Shown: in pieces, positions 1-12,480 of the stretch | Layout: the number at the start of each line of letters is the position of its first letter | Numbering within the stretch: position 1 is the first letter of the stretch | DNA from: Dipteris shenzhenensis | Lineage: Eukaryota > Polypodiophyta > Polypodiopsida > Gleicheniales | Length of the DNA: 64,000 bases | Reading direction: 5' to 3' (one strand) | Assembly: GCA_047967505.1 (NCBI GenBank) | Contig: CM106541.1 | The notes under the pieces: model-generated | What the model saw: only the letters and a program-made list of their open reading frames with translations | Told to the model about the DNA's origin: nothing | Database searches by the model: none | Made by a program: the position numbers and the translations under genes

Positions 1-196
1 GTTGGGCTGCCATCCCTCAAGTCATGGGTTCAAGTCTTGGAGGCTGGCGCATGGAGTCCTAGCTTGTGGTTGGGTGCATGTGTGTGGTGTGTGTGAATGC
101 CACAGCTATGGACCCATTGCCCACTGGTCCAGGGCGAGGTGCCCCTCGATAGGACCAGGGGTGCGTGAGTGTCGTGTGGGTGTGTTCAAAAAAATA
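1..196 (+). repeat. possible 3' part of a tRNA-derived SINE
   Basis: Near base 29 the sequence reads GGTTCAAGTCT, close to the tRNA-type B-box consensus. About 160 bases later it ends in TGTGTTC followed by a short A-run at 188-195. An internal polymerase III B box followed by a short body and an A-rich 3' end is the layout of plant SINEs. The A box would lie before the window starts, so the element cannot be confirmed. Chance resemblance is a real alternative. Confidence 0.25.
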
Positions 197-999
197 TTAT
201 ATATATACTCGAGTTGACTTTTATGTATCTCCAAGTTGGCCGCATGCCACTATAGTATGCATCCTATCAAAGCTCCAAAGATGGCATTGCCACATAAACA
301 CTGAGTCTGCAGAGGGGCAACACAATGGCGCGTTGGAGAGATTTTTACCTGCCTTGTCGGCTGTTGAGTAGCCTCTATGTGGTCAAAGTTGGAGATTGGA
401 GCCACTCTCCTACCTTTGTTTTGCTACAACAGTCCTACAAAATCAGGAAATTAAATACGCCAGAGCAACCACTCCTTGCAACATTGGATTTCGAAACAAA
501 GCGTATGGATGTTATAGCTGGCAACCTCGCATTGTCTTGTGCAAACACTACAACTTTTGCACAAGGCTAAAGATTATATAGCAAGCATGTTTGGTATTAC
601 TATTTCCAACCGAGTACTATGGGTCTAAGGTTAGGTTCGATGCTCACATGGCCTATTCTAGATTGCCCACATTGTACCACATGCAGTCCCGACCCACTAG
701 TGCAACATACATGATGTGATGAAGGTAAACAATCAATACCTAGTGATAAGGAGACTCTTGACTTGCATGTCAAGGCCTATGTGCCACACTATCAATCACT
801 CAACCAATTGTGACCACATGATTTCATTGTGCAGTCAACATGGGGCTAGCTTTTAAACATGTTGGTTAACAAAATCCAAATCACCAAGTTAACAATCAAT
901 ATATCTATCAATATTATGTACACCAAGAAAGGGGCAATCACTAGAATGGAAAACAATGTAATTACAAAGAATATGTTGATCTACCTATAGCTAATTGCT

Positions 1000-1530
1000 A
1001 CTACCATGCCAAAGCCAATATTGGAGGTCACTCTAGCCAATAAAACAAAGGGGGCAAAGTGAGGTAAAAATGTATAGGACTCAATGGACTTGATCTGTGG
1101 AGTGTACAACCCCTCTTACAAAGTAGCTCGAGTGTCTAATTACCATGCCAAAGGTGAGATGTGGAGGTCAATCTAGCCAATAAAATAGGAGGCAACAATG
1201 CATTGGACTCAATGGACTTAACCTATGGAGAGTACAACCCCTTGTACAAACTAGCTCGAGTGTCTCATTGCCATCGTCTTAGTTGCTATGATGCTACAAG
1301 TGAGCAAGGGGTTCTCTTCCATTTAGTTAAATCTAATATTTTCTTCGACCCAACATCACACAATTTCTTAGTGCTTTAAACGCCTTTTGGGACTAGACCT
1401 GTGGAGAGTACAACCCCTCCCTACAAACTAGCTTAGGTCCCTCTGCCATCATCTTTGTTGCTATGACGTTACAACTGAGCTAAGGGTTCTCTTCCATCAA
1501 ACAGAATCTAACGCTTGCTTTGACCCCATA
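1000..1530. repeat. three diverged tandem copies of a ~140-230 bp unit
   Basis: Two units begin with ACCATGCCAAAG (near 1003 and 1142). They share the phrases GGAGGTCA-CTAGCCAATAAAA, GGACTCAATGGACTT and GAGTGTACAACCCC/GAGAGTACAACCCC. A third, partial unit near 1385-1530 repeats GAGAGTACAACCCCTC, the ACAAACTAGCT block and the GGGTTCTCTTCCAT block. No coding frame runs through them. They look like an old local duplication of noncoding DNA. Confidence 0.6.
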
Positions 1531-4500
1531 ACTTGAAGCTCCATAGGTTGGTAACCAATTCCAAGAAGTCACCACTATCTCAATCTTCCTCAAGAACAAG
1601 TAGTGTGATCCAAGTAGCATGCAATGTGGAAGAAGTGGCGTGTCAATTTTATCATGACTATTTTTTCAACATGACACCTGATTCGTCAAATGCCCAATCT
1701 AGATCCTATCATGTTTTCGTGCTATTTTTTTGCCACTCTATGCAATTAATTTATGGGCATTTGGCATGAGCATTTATTTGCATTATAATACTAATTTTCA
1801 TCTTTGACATGTTTCTTTCAACTTTTGATATAGATATTCAGCGTTCATCAATTTCATGGTATGCACCACCACTTGGAGTCTCAAAAGATGTGCATGATTC
1901 ATTTTAAGTCTTGAGCTCTATTTGTTTCCCGATAGGCTTGCTTAATATCTTTGAAAATTTTCTTAGAGGCATAGTCAACTAGAACACTCAACTTTCAGGG
2001 GCAATTTAATGCTAAAAAATCAAAGCTAGTGGTCAAGTCCATTATGCGAGGAAAAGGTTCTTGAAGAAATGCAAGATGAGTCAATGCACTACTCTTGAAG
2101 CTTCACGATCTCAAGCTTGTGCCAGAGAATAGGCATCATCTCCAATTAAGAAGAAAGCTATTAGTAGTTGACACATATGAGGTTCCACTTTGCACTTTGC
2201 ATATTACTTCTCAAAAAATTGAGTTTGAGCATAGTCTTGCCCTCATTACTTGTTTAAGAAAATGGACAATCTTCAAGGCATAATGTTCTCCCACAATCTA
2301 TTTTGCATTTTAGCATAACAAGAGGTGATATGATTTTATGCATGTTAGCAAGGATAACTTTCATCGTGTGTTACACTTCTATACATACAATTATCAGTCA
2401 CACACTACTTTATGTGGTAGAGACAAACTTCTTATAAACATTCCCATTATTAACTAAGGCCTTTTAATAAGTGTGAGTTTTATTAAAAGCAAAAGATTCG
2501 TCTACATGTTCCCACTAGTATCGTGACTATGCCATAGTGAGATGCACCCAACTACACATTGAGCAAAATATAATTGCCCAACATGGGTGGCATCTAGTTC
2601 TTTTGCTCTTTACCTAAGGATCTTACCATGCCCAAGTTCCTTTTTAGCAATATGTATAAGGCAATTTCAGCTTCACAAGTCTAATTTTCCTCACTTTTGA
2701 TTATGTTATGGATTACCTTAGCAATATTTCCCACATAAATACATATAGCCCTTGCCATTGGATCCTCATTGCATGTGAGTCCACATTAGGTTCAAGTTTG
2801 CACAACATCCAACACATATGCAACAAAAAGTTTCAAGAGTTAGAAGCCTCATAGTACCTTTTCTCAATAGAAGCCTCAACATATCCTAATTAGTAGCATA
2901 CCTTGTAGTTATAACTTGATATATGGATAAAATTGTTAGCATCCTTTTCTTAATAGTTTCACAATTTAAAATTACATGTAAATCTACACTACCTCCCACA
3001 AGAGGTTGATTGTGAATGCTACTTTAAGCCAATATGCCCACCTTATTGGACACACAAAGAATTAAGAAACAAACTCCAAGTATAAAAGAAGTTAGGTAAC
3101 CAAATATATATAAATCATTCTTTTTTGAAGCATGATGTTTGTGGCATGTTACGATGCTGAAAACTTTAATTTATTTTACTTCACAAATTGAACTTCAATA
3201 CTGCATTGCGAATTTGTTTTACATGATGTTGTGATCTACTTGAATACTTCTATACTAAAAGCACATGTTTGCCTAGGTACAAGTTAGTTTATTGGAAAAT
3301 AAAATTCCCCATGCAATGGGAATTTCAAAGATTGATACATTTCCTCATGTGCTTTAAAGACTCCATTCGACCACTTATTTAATTGTAGTAAAACTCTTGA
3401 AATAACTTTCAAGCTATATTTTAGAAGACAAAGGAAAATAATATTAGAATGAATGGACCATGCTAATGTTTTATGTGCTTTTCATGCCTTTAACACATTG
3501 GCAAAAAATTCATTTATTTTATTTTGAGAACATTTGTCAACTACTTCATGCATGTGCGCCCTGCACATACTCACACATTTATCTCAAAAATCATAACATG
3601 ACAATATGAGCTTATGCTATTTCTTGTGATACATTTTGTAAGAACTTACTTGAATGTACCTAGGAAATCTCCAAAGGATTTATTAGGAATATGTGAAACT
3701 TGTTCCTTGGGAAGGAAAGTTACATTTCTCAAAAAATTACTTGAATATATTTGTAAGAGCTTAGAGTATTAGAAACAATGATGAGTGAATATTATCTTGT
3801 ATGTACAAAGGCCTTTAACTAAAAAGAAGAAGAATTTTCACGTAAAACACACTCAATCCTTTACATCAATGAAAGGCTAGTACATGTGTTTTGTTAAGAG
3901 GCCTTGAAGTGTTATTAAGAATCTTTTAACTATTTTCATCCAACAAACCCTCAATTATTCACATAATTTCTCCCCATTAGATAAGCATAATTGCTCTCAA
4001 TACTACCCATTTTCTAGCAAAGAAGGGAAAGGGACTACAACATTCGATTATAATCACCCTTTAGAGTGAGAAACTTGTATATTTTAAGTATTATTTTGGT
4101 GACCTCTTCTAACCACCAAAATGCCATTAAAAAGTGGTTAGCACAAAGCCAATGAGAATAATTGTTTTTGAAAGAGAGTTTCTGTAGTCTTGTTTGTAGT
4201 GATTGCAATAGAAGTCTCATTTGTAAATTTGAAAGCCATAAAAAAGAGGCAAGGCTAATGAGAATGCTTGATGAAAGTGAGTTTATGTAGTTTTTTTAGC
4301 AATGATTGCAGTAAAAGGCTCATTTGCAAATTTTGAGTTGTCTTCTTCCACATATGTCACATTCAATGAGTATTTTTAACTACAAAAGGAACATTATAAA
4401 GGCATATCTCATGTAAATGATCCTTCTAGGATTTGTGGTTTGCAATTACACAATATAGTTCTAGGTAGTTCTAGGTTTGGCTCAAAACATTGCTAAGGTA

Positions 4501-5330
4501 ACTACCCTCTAGATCATTTAGCCTAAAGGTCTCACTAGATCATTTAGCCTCTATATCATTTTGCTAAGGTAATTACCCTATAGATTATTTAGCCTAAAGG
4601 TATCCCTTTGTTAGATTATGTGTTTGTGTACTTGAGTAACCAACTAGCCACTCTAAGGATGACTATGCTTGTTAGTAGACATTTTAGAAATTTAAGCTTG
4701 TTAATCGACATGACACAAATATAAAGTACTCATGTATTTGCACTAGCAAAACTGTCCCTCACTTTTCTGTGCCATGACTTAATATCTAGCTTTACATTGA
4801 ATTGTGCACTATAAATAAAATAAATGAAAAACTAAAAATTATTAGCCCTTTCCCCCATGAAAACGTTTTGCATCATGCATTTTGTTTATTGAGGAGACGA
4901 TTTTGAATGGTTTCAACCCACTAGAAAAGGAACGATTAAAAAAGAACTGATTGAGTTAACAGTAACGTTGCCTAAAATAATATTTTGTGCTACCAGCCCG
5001 AAATGAAACCTTCTTGTAAATTAACATTGATCCTCACTTTGTTGAGGACCCAACCCACATGCAATTAATAATAAAATAGCATTTACCAAACCTTTGTGCT
5101 CCCCTAATGTCCATCCATCTGACTACTCATATCCCCTTAATGTGAATCCCTTATCCAAAGTTTATGTATGAGTTATTGTTAGAACTTTCCATTTCTCAAT
5201 TCATGTTTTTCAATCCCTTTAGGTTTTACCTTGAGCGAGCTTGTGTTGATATTCTAGGAAAAGAATCATGTCCCCACTAATACTTCTAAACTAAAAGCAC
5301 CTTAGGGCCCATTGCTTTTCTAAAAATTTT
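1531..5330. other. AT-rich stretch with no recognised gene
   Basis: Only short, unconvincing open frames occur, none with a motif I recognise. The one local structure is at about 4490-4605, where the block TGCTAAGGTAA-TACCCT-TAGAT-ATTTAGCC recurs with its flanks, an imperfect tandem repeat. The region is probably old decayed repeat or intergenic DNA. Confidence 0.5.
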
Positions 5331-6360
5331 GAAATCTTTAGTAGGGAGACCATCGGGTCCAAGTGTTTTGCTTACTAACATGCTTGTTACAAGTGCATTT
5401 TTCAATTGGAAGGACAATCTGGAGGAGGTCCTAGTGGGTATTCAATCACGTGTCTCCCATTTTCATAGGGCCCTTCTAGCTAGGCCCCTCTCATAAAAAG
5501 AGCTGGAGGAAGCCATACTTAAGAATGATAGGTCACCCGATTTTAATGGACTGACAATCAAGTTCTATCAAGCTTTCTGGGATTTACTATGACTTAATCC
5601 AGATGGCCAATGCCATGGCTAAGGTGTCACTTTCTCGAAGTGTTAACGTCATGCTTGTGAAGCTTTTTCCTAAACTCCCCAGTAGGATCAAGAAGAGACT
5701 GGCCCCCAATCACGATGTTAAACACATCATATAAAATACTTGCAAAGGCCTTAGCATCAAGATAAGAGATATTTGCACTTTGGTGGTGGATGTTGAGCAA
5801 AAAGGCTTCCTCAAAGGGAGAGACATTTTTTAGAACATCCTCAATGTCTCAACTACTCTGGATTTCATAGGTACTTCTCATTAGAATGTTCTCCTCTTTG
5901 GCTTTGACTTGGATATCCTACAATAGGGTGAGGTGGGACTATCTCTAGGAAGTGTTGGAAAGATTGGATTTTGGTGAAGGATTTACCAACATGGTGTCTA
6001 CCCTATTTGGAGAAGCCTCAGCTATGCTCTACCTCAATGGTGGTGCAGTAAGCAATTTTGATCTCAAGAGATCAATCCACCAAGGCTTCCCCTTGGCACC
6101 TCTCTTGTTCACCATGGGCTCTCTCATGTTCATCGATATGGTTAAGAAGGAGGTGGAAGTTTGCAACATTAAAGGTATCTCCCTCCCTTTGGGTAATGAG
6201 TTATGTCTCCAGCTCTTGGCTGATGTTATAGTCTCTATAATTCAAGAGGATGAACCCAGTATTTGTAGGTTCTTTAAGGTTTTGAAAAAGCTTGCCGTGG
6301 CATCTGGCTCCATATTTTTGTCACGTTGCAATACATTGATATCCTCCATGATCTTATAAT
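5330..6360 (+). pseudogene. LINE (non-LTR retrotransposon) reverse transcriptase fragment
   Basis: Around 5518-5590 the plus strand reads RSPDFNGLTIKFYQAFWDLL, matching the LINE RT motif in which a D-G-L precedes an E/K-F-Y-K-x-F-W. A 135-codon frame at 5952-6359 continues with SxLFGEASAMLYLNGG and RSIHQGFPLAPLLF, the palm segment (RxGCPLxPLLF) of LINE RTs. The catalytic FADD box is degraded to LLADVIV. Stops and frameshifts separate the pieces. Endonuclease and C-terminal parts were not found nearby. It is a dead 5'- and 3'-truncated fragment, opposite in orientation to the LINE remains at 6.5-8.7 kb. Confidence 0.75.
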
Positions 6361-6539
6361 TGATAATCATCCATCCCTAGTATGGGTAAAAGAACATTAA
6401 ACTGGTCTTCAAACAAAGTGAATCATTTCTTCAATATCAACCTTTATGTGACATCCCTTTTTATCCTTTTTGTCAAGGAGAGGAACATCCTTTTAAACAA
6501 AATAAATAGATATACATGCCAACTATATTAAAGTAAAAA

Positions 6540-7824
6540 AATAGGGGGGGTCAGTCCCAAGTAGACCCTTTACAAAACTTGGCTCATGACATGGACTAAG
6601 CCCGGAGCCTATGCTGCAAGCAACGAATGGAAACCATCAAACGAACATGTATGATCTAATTTCTAGCAAAGGCCCTACTAACCACTTGATTAGATAAGCT
6701 TATGAGGTTCGAAGTGATTTGGGCAAGGATTGTCGACTCTTTGGAGCCCGACTATTGTTGTTGCTATAACACGAGGTTCCTAGTCTCCCGTATGGGCATT
6801 AGGACTGCCGCATGAACATAGGTCCAAGCAGAACGACACATCCTCTAAAAACACAAGGCACCAATTACCACCCACGTTAATTTTGTGCATCAAGCCAGAT
6901 AGGCAGATTCTCTTCTCCACATTCTTCCATGCCTCTCTCAATGATGCAGTTCCACAGAGTGTGTCTCACAACTTTTGTTGTCCTCCCACAGAGCGGGCCA
7001 GGAAGGATTCACTTGAATCCTTTTGGCCAACCTACCTTGGACAACTAACCCCACTAGAGCATCTTCAGTCGAGCCTTTCACCATGTCGGGCTCCTTGTCA
7101 CACTGACCACTTGCGATTTAATTGTGGGACCAAATTTAGAATAATATGTAGGTATGGTATACCACCTTGGCCGTTAATCTCCAAAGTCTGGTGCTACCCA
7201 CCTTCCATTGATCATCTTGTCCCTTAGAAGAGGGAATGTAGTTTGTAGGCCAACTTTCCAAAACTCCTACAATGGTAACATTCATGTAATCCACTTCACC
7301 TTGGGTAAGATGGAATGAATCTTTTAGCTGATCCATTGGAATCCAGTCAGCCTGGTTGGTGCTCCACACATTCGACCAAGAATTGATCCCTTTCTTTTAA
7401 AGATTGCTGGCACGAAGAAGATCATGGAGGGTGAATGGGTTCGCATCCTGTCTGATAGCAAGACTCCACCATATGCTTTTGCCCAAGCTTGCATCACCCA
7501 GATGGCATCACAGATGCAAACCTTCCAGGCCTCTGTCAGTCCAGCAATTAGATCCGACCCCACTATTCGAAGGGGAAATCCTGAGAAAAGCTTATCATAC
7601 CAAGTAAGACTTGACCAATTACCCACCCCTCTACCCTGCCCCTTATCAATGAAAAATTTAACAATTTCTACCCATGGGGCAACACTTCTAAGACTAGGCA
7701 ACCATTTACATATTTGTTGTTTTGATATCCGGGAGACCAAGGCCTCCCATGAGCTTGTGCGCCTTAAGAGCTTCCCATGAAATAAGGTGCATGCATCTTT
7801 TTCCACATTCTTTAGCCTAAACAA
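6540..7824 (-). pseudogene. LINE C-terminal region with zf-RVT remnant
   Basis: The minus strand at 7824-7324 encodes a 166-codon frame with WEALVSRISKQQICKWLPSL and NWSSLTWYDKLFSGFPLRI. It continues in other frames to about 6540. At 6993-6945 it reads CGRTTKVVRHTLWNC, like the zf-RVT segment (C-x-x-C-G-x-x-E-T-x-x-H-x-x-x-x-C) found downstream of LINE reverse transcriptases. Frame breaks separate the blocks and no RT core is present. The assignment of the upstream 166-codon block to a LINE C-terminus is by general resemblance. The zf-RVT segment is the stronger part. Confidence 0.55.
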
Positions 7825-7849
7825 ATGCTCTGAGGAGCCTTTCTATCTC

Positions 7850-8650
7850 TCATTAGGAATAGGAAACTTCTGCACTTCGTTACCACTAGGATTCTTGGAG
7901 CTCTCCTGACTCAAAGACACATCCACAAGTATCGGGGCTGCTGAAGTCTTTCCCTTCTTTCCCACAACGAGCCATTGGTTAGCTTGGTTTCAGACAACCT
8001 CCTTCTCAAAAGGACCATCGGGAGTCAGATTGATTTGTTGCTGTGACACTTCATGCATGTAGCCCGTGCAAGAAATGTCATTTGCCAGGGCCTCCGGTAA
8101 TCGTTGTTCTATGTGCTCTCCTTGTTCTCCCAAGGCTAACTTATTCTTCGCATGTACTGGACAATCCTTTGTGGAATGACCTAGCTTCTTACAAACGAAG
8201 CATGCATCAGGGAATGGGCCAAACCTGACTTGCTAAGCTAGTTTTTGCTCGTGCGTGAATCATACTTTGATGAAATCCGGAACATCTTGAGCTTGTCCTA
8301 AGAATCCATGCTCTCTCCCTACCAACAGGGATGTGAGATGCAGTAGGAACCAACTGAACTCTCCCCAAAGTAGCCACAAGTGTGTCCACAATGTCACCCA
8401 TCCATAGAGGTGTGCTTGGAAATGAAACCCATACAAGGCATTTGTAGAGGGACTCATCCATGTTGAATGAGGGACTCCAAGGCACCATAACAATTGACGC
8501 TCTAGAGAAGACAATACATTTGCCGCCACATCATTCCGTAGGTCTTTTGAGATGAAGCGCACCAAGAGGAAGCCTTTTCCCAAAGGTCGGAATGTCATAG
8601 TCGAAGGCCAACATCTATTTCAGTTCTTCCATGGATGGAACACGTCCTGT
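7850..8650 (-). pseudogene. LINE ORF1-type protein, DUF4283 plus CCHC zinc knuckle
   Basis: Two overlapping minus-strand frames (8598-8260 and 8488-8207) together read as a DUF4283 domain: GKGFLLVRF near the start, then VPWSPSFNMDE, a VWVSFPSTPLW block and LGRVQLVPTASHI. About 5 bases further on, 8202-8161, is a clean CCHC knuckle, C-F-V-C-K-K-L-G-H-S-T-K-D-C. DUF4283 followed by a zinc knuckle is the RNA-binding ORF1 typical of plant LINEs. A frameshift near 8480 breaks the domain. It lies directly upstream of the LINE C-terminal remnant on the same strand, so the two may be ends of one internally deleted LINE. Confidence 0.7.
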
Positions 8651-8899
8651 ACCCCCTCTAGCTAGCCTCGTGAGCTCTAGTTTGATGTCCTCCACTTTGT
8701 AGCTCACAAACCATTGTGCCATTAACCCAACTTGAACAGGATTTTCACCTGGCTTCTGTTGCTCTGTGCACCACCCCCACATGTAATTTTTTCATGGCCT
8801 CCTCATCGAGCAGCTCCAAAAAACCGCTTTGCAGTTTCTTTGCAAGAATCTCCACATATGAGGGGGCATCCAGTTCATCATGCGCTTCTTAGTCCTCGC

Positions 8900-8966
8900 T
8901 CATCCCCACTCCACTCCTTTCGATTGGACTCCACTTCTTAGTCCAAACTCCACTCCTTTCGATTGG
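8900..8966. repeat. short direct repeat
   Basis: CCACTCCTTTCGATTGGACTCC occurs twice, 42 bases apart, within noncoding DNA just upstream of the LINE ORF1 remnant. It is too short to classify. Confidence 0.7.
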
Positions 8967-9266
8967 ACTCCCTCACCTCCATGCTCTGCACTCCTGTTCT
9001 CCGTGATGGAACCCATCTCTACGTCATTGCTCCTCCTCTTTGGGCTATGACCAGCCCCTACCTCACTACCTACACATGTGGCAACCATGCACTATGGGTT
9101 TCTCCTCACTTCTCTGAAAAAAGAATAAGACAGGAACATCCTTAAGGGCTACCTTTTCCTTAAGCCTTCTCACCAGATTTAAGACTATTTTGTAGGGCTT
9201 TTGGCTTCAAAGATCTCTTTCATCTTAAGCTCATATTCAATTTCTTTATTTCTTCCTTTTCAAGGA

Positions 9267-9296
9267 ATTTAGTACCCACTAAAGTGGGTACTAAAT
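9267..9296. repeat. perfect 14-bp inverted repeat, 2-nt spacer
   Basis: ATTTAGTACCCACT (9267-9280) is followed by AA and then its exact reverse complement (9283-9296). It could form a near loop-less cruciform. No gene is close enough to suggest a terminator or operator. Confidence 0.8.
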
Positions 9297-9870
9297 AAAT
9301 CCATCTATTTAGGATTTATTCCATAAATCCCTATCTAATATATTCTGCAATGTACATATATGAGGGGACTTACAAATTCAAAATTGCAACATGTATATGT
9401 ACTAGGGGTAGACAATTACTGTCTTCAAAAAACTAAAAATTTAAATATAGAGGTGATTGCTTGCATGTTTTATATAGTTTTTTATAGAGTGACTTACTTG
9501 GGGCCTAATCCTTAAATATTCAAGCCTTTGATGCTAGATTGCAAGACTCATGACGTTCATGCTAAGCCTAGCTACTCAGGTAGGCACATGCCTACCTCAT
9601 TTGATCCAAAAACTAACCCCTAGCTACTTGAGCCATATGCTTTTAAATGATGAACTAGTCACACTTGGTTGCAATGGCCCTTGACTTGCATGCCAATTCT
9701 ATTTTGAGTTGTTTCACTATTTGAGTCTCTTTATTGTATATGTTGGTTGCCATTTTAAACTAACCTCAGAAGTTACTCTTCTAGCTAGTGGATTTTCTTG
9801 TAAAACAGATCCCTTTACTCGTCTTGTTTTAAATGGAGAGTATTTTCATCCCTTTGCATAATTTAGCAAG

Positions 9871-10039
9871 AGGAGTATCAAACTTTAGCCAACAATAGCT
9901 ATAGCACATCAAACATCATCTTTTCACTTCATCCTCAATCATTCAAGTAGTCTGGTAGGAGGAGTATCAAACTTTTGCCAAGAATAGCTGTAGCACATCA
10001 AACATCATCTTTTCACTTCATCCTCAACCATTTAAGTAA
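9871..10039. repeat. 89-bp tandem duplication
   Basis: The unit starting AGGAGTATCAAACTTT at 9871 is repeated from 9960. It retains CACATCAAACATCATC and TTTTCACTTCATCCTCAA with only a few substitutions. It is a recent local duplication in noncoding DNA. Confidence 0.85.
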
Positions 10040-10192
10040 AAGAATAGGCACATAGATGATGTGTGAAAAAATTGGTCCATTGTTCAATTTGAGGGCAAGT
10101 GGATTTCCATGCTTATATGATGTGCCACAAGATCAATCCAATCAATTTTTAGGGGCTTACACACTTATTGTCAGAATCAAGGGCCTTTAGTC

Positions 10193-10445
<253 letters not shown>

Positions 10446-12480
10446 TTTTCTATATTGTACAAACACACGCATTGGTCCCCATACCCCCACCCTCACTCCC
10501 CACTTATGAATTACACAAAATGAACCCCCCACTTGAAAGCTTCTTTTTAATACAATTAACCTTCTTAAACACACCCCCTACCTTTCTTTTTCTACCTCCA
10601 TCCTTATTTGAATTTAGTTATGGTACTCCTTCTTCTAAGAACCTTAATTTCCCCCTCTTTAGTTCTTTAAGTGCATATTTAGATCTTTAGTACTTTAATC
10701 ATACTGTACACTTCATTACATATTTGTTTGGAATTTGCATACATGGTTTTGGTAAAAAATTATATAGTGACTAACTTCCTTAATTGTTTTCTCCCATCTT
10801 CTCCATTTGGTAAGTGATGGCTTACCGTTTTAATTTACCAGGTTTATTTACCCCCTTTTTTTATTGAATTGGCTTAACCTTTACTCTATGTGGCTACTCT
10901 ATATCACCCCCACCTTAACCCTAGATTTCATTCTACTCTATGTTTCCCTCATTTTCTTTCCTATTGCTAACTATTCTTATCCCTATTTCCCACTTCTACG
11001 GTCCCCTAGTTTCTCTTTTTCCCTAACTAACCATTCTTACCCCAAAATTGTGCAACCTTACCTTAGCTCTTTACCTAACCTATCTTATGCCTAAACCCCA
11101 AGACCTTTACCCCTTAAGCTACATGGCATTATTAGGTGCATGCAAAGAGCAATTAAGCTACTTACCAACCCTCTCATACCACTGCCCACGACCTTGTAAC
11201 TGCCATCGCCATTGCCCTTTTCTTTATTTATGCTCTTCTTTATTTATACAAGTCTCTACTATGCTCTTACAAGAGGCTTGGGTACCTTTGTATATCTTAG
11301 CTCCCTCTTATCCTTCGCGTTACATGACCCCCCCAGCCCCTCTTGTTTTGAGGAAACATGAAGATCGTCATGCCTACTGTGCTCGATGTTAGGATCTCCA
11401 CCATTGGCCACAGGCACGAATTCCCCTTTTTTTCTTCTCTACTCTCAACTCCTTCACAACTTGTGATTGCGGCTCCTTTGCCAACCATTCTTGCTACTCC
11501 TCTTTTCTTTGATGTTTTTCTTCGCTGCTGCTTGGAGTCCTGGATTTCTCTTCGCTTTGCCACTTTATTAGTCTCACAAGCTCTAAGATGCGTTGTGCGC
11601 ACTGTAGTTGCTACCTTTAGCTCTATTACATAGCGTCCTCACTGATCGTCCACTTAATGCTACTACGGTTGATAAAATATATGTTTCTATTGTTTCTCTC
11701 AGGTTTTGGTGCATTTTTCGCTACTATCATTGCTCCTTGCTTCTCAATTTTTCTTGACATTCCCTCCTTTTGTGTTGAGCTCCTTGTACTTAGCCCTTCA
11801 CTTGACCACTTCTGTCCTTCCTTTGGCACCTTCTCCCTCTTCCTTGGCAACTCCTTCTTGATTAGCTTTGGTGCCTTTCGCGGTATCCTTGGGTTCTCTC
11901 CCTGGCTCGTTTTGCCAACTTGGTTGTCGACTTGGTGGCAGTTGCATGCTTGTACAGCTTCTCTTACATACTGCTTTCGGGGACTTTAAGCCAACTCTCC
12001 AACTGTTTCAAGCTCCCTTGCCTCTGAAGTGCACCCTTGTGATCGTGTTATGTGTCCTGGTTCCGGCCTCCTCTCCCTCATGAACTCCATCTTTTTAGCT
12101 ACTGTAGAGTGTGGACAATTCTTAGCTCCTTCACTTGTCATTGGCACTGGGTACACAACCGTGGTTGCTCTATTCTCTACATATAGTGTTTAGAGTTGCC
12201 TCGTGCTTCGTGGCTCTAAGCTGGTTGATTGTCTTTTGTAAGCTCTCAAAAGGCTTCAGAGCCTTAAGTGTCTTAGTCCACTTAGTCCCCTTTTTTCATG
12301 CTCATCGGTGCTTCTTGTTTCTTTCTTTTTTTAAATTATTTAGTGCATGTTGTTTCCCTCAGTTTTTCAAGACTTGCTTTTTATGGGCCTCTTTTTGCGT
12401 ATCATTTATTTCATTTGATGTTCTTATATATATATTTGCTTACATTTCCAGTTACTTTATGACTTCTTTTTAGTGTGGTA
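10446..12480. other. pyrimidine-biased stretch, no recognised gene
   Basis: The plus strand is strongly T/C rich and gives several 70-115 codon frames of low complexity. The minus strand between about 12080 and 11290 reads as basic/glutamate-rich peptides broken by stops (for example KKRGVARMVGKGA). I recognise no domain on either strand. A decayed gag-like or noncoding repeat is possible but unsupported. Confidence 0.4.

Noticed and set aside
1-120. Intact tRNA gene at the window start
   Set aside because: Only a B-box-like string is present; no cloverleaf can be drawn.
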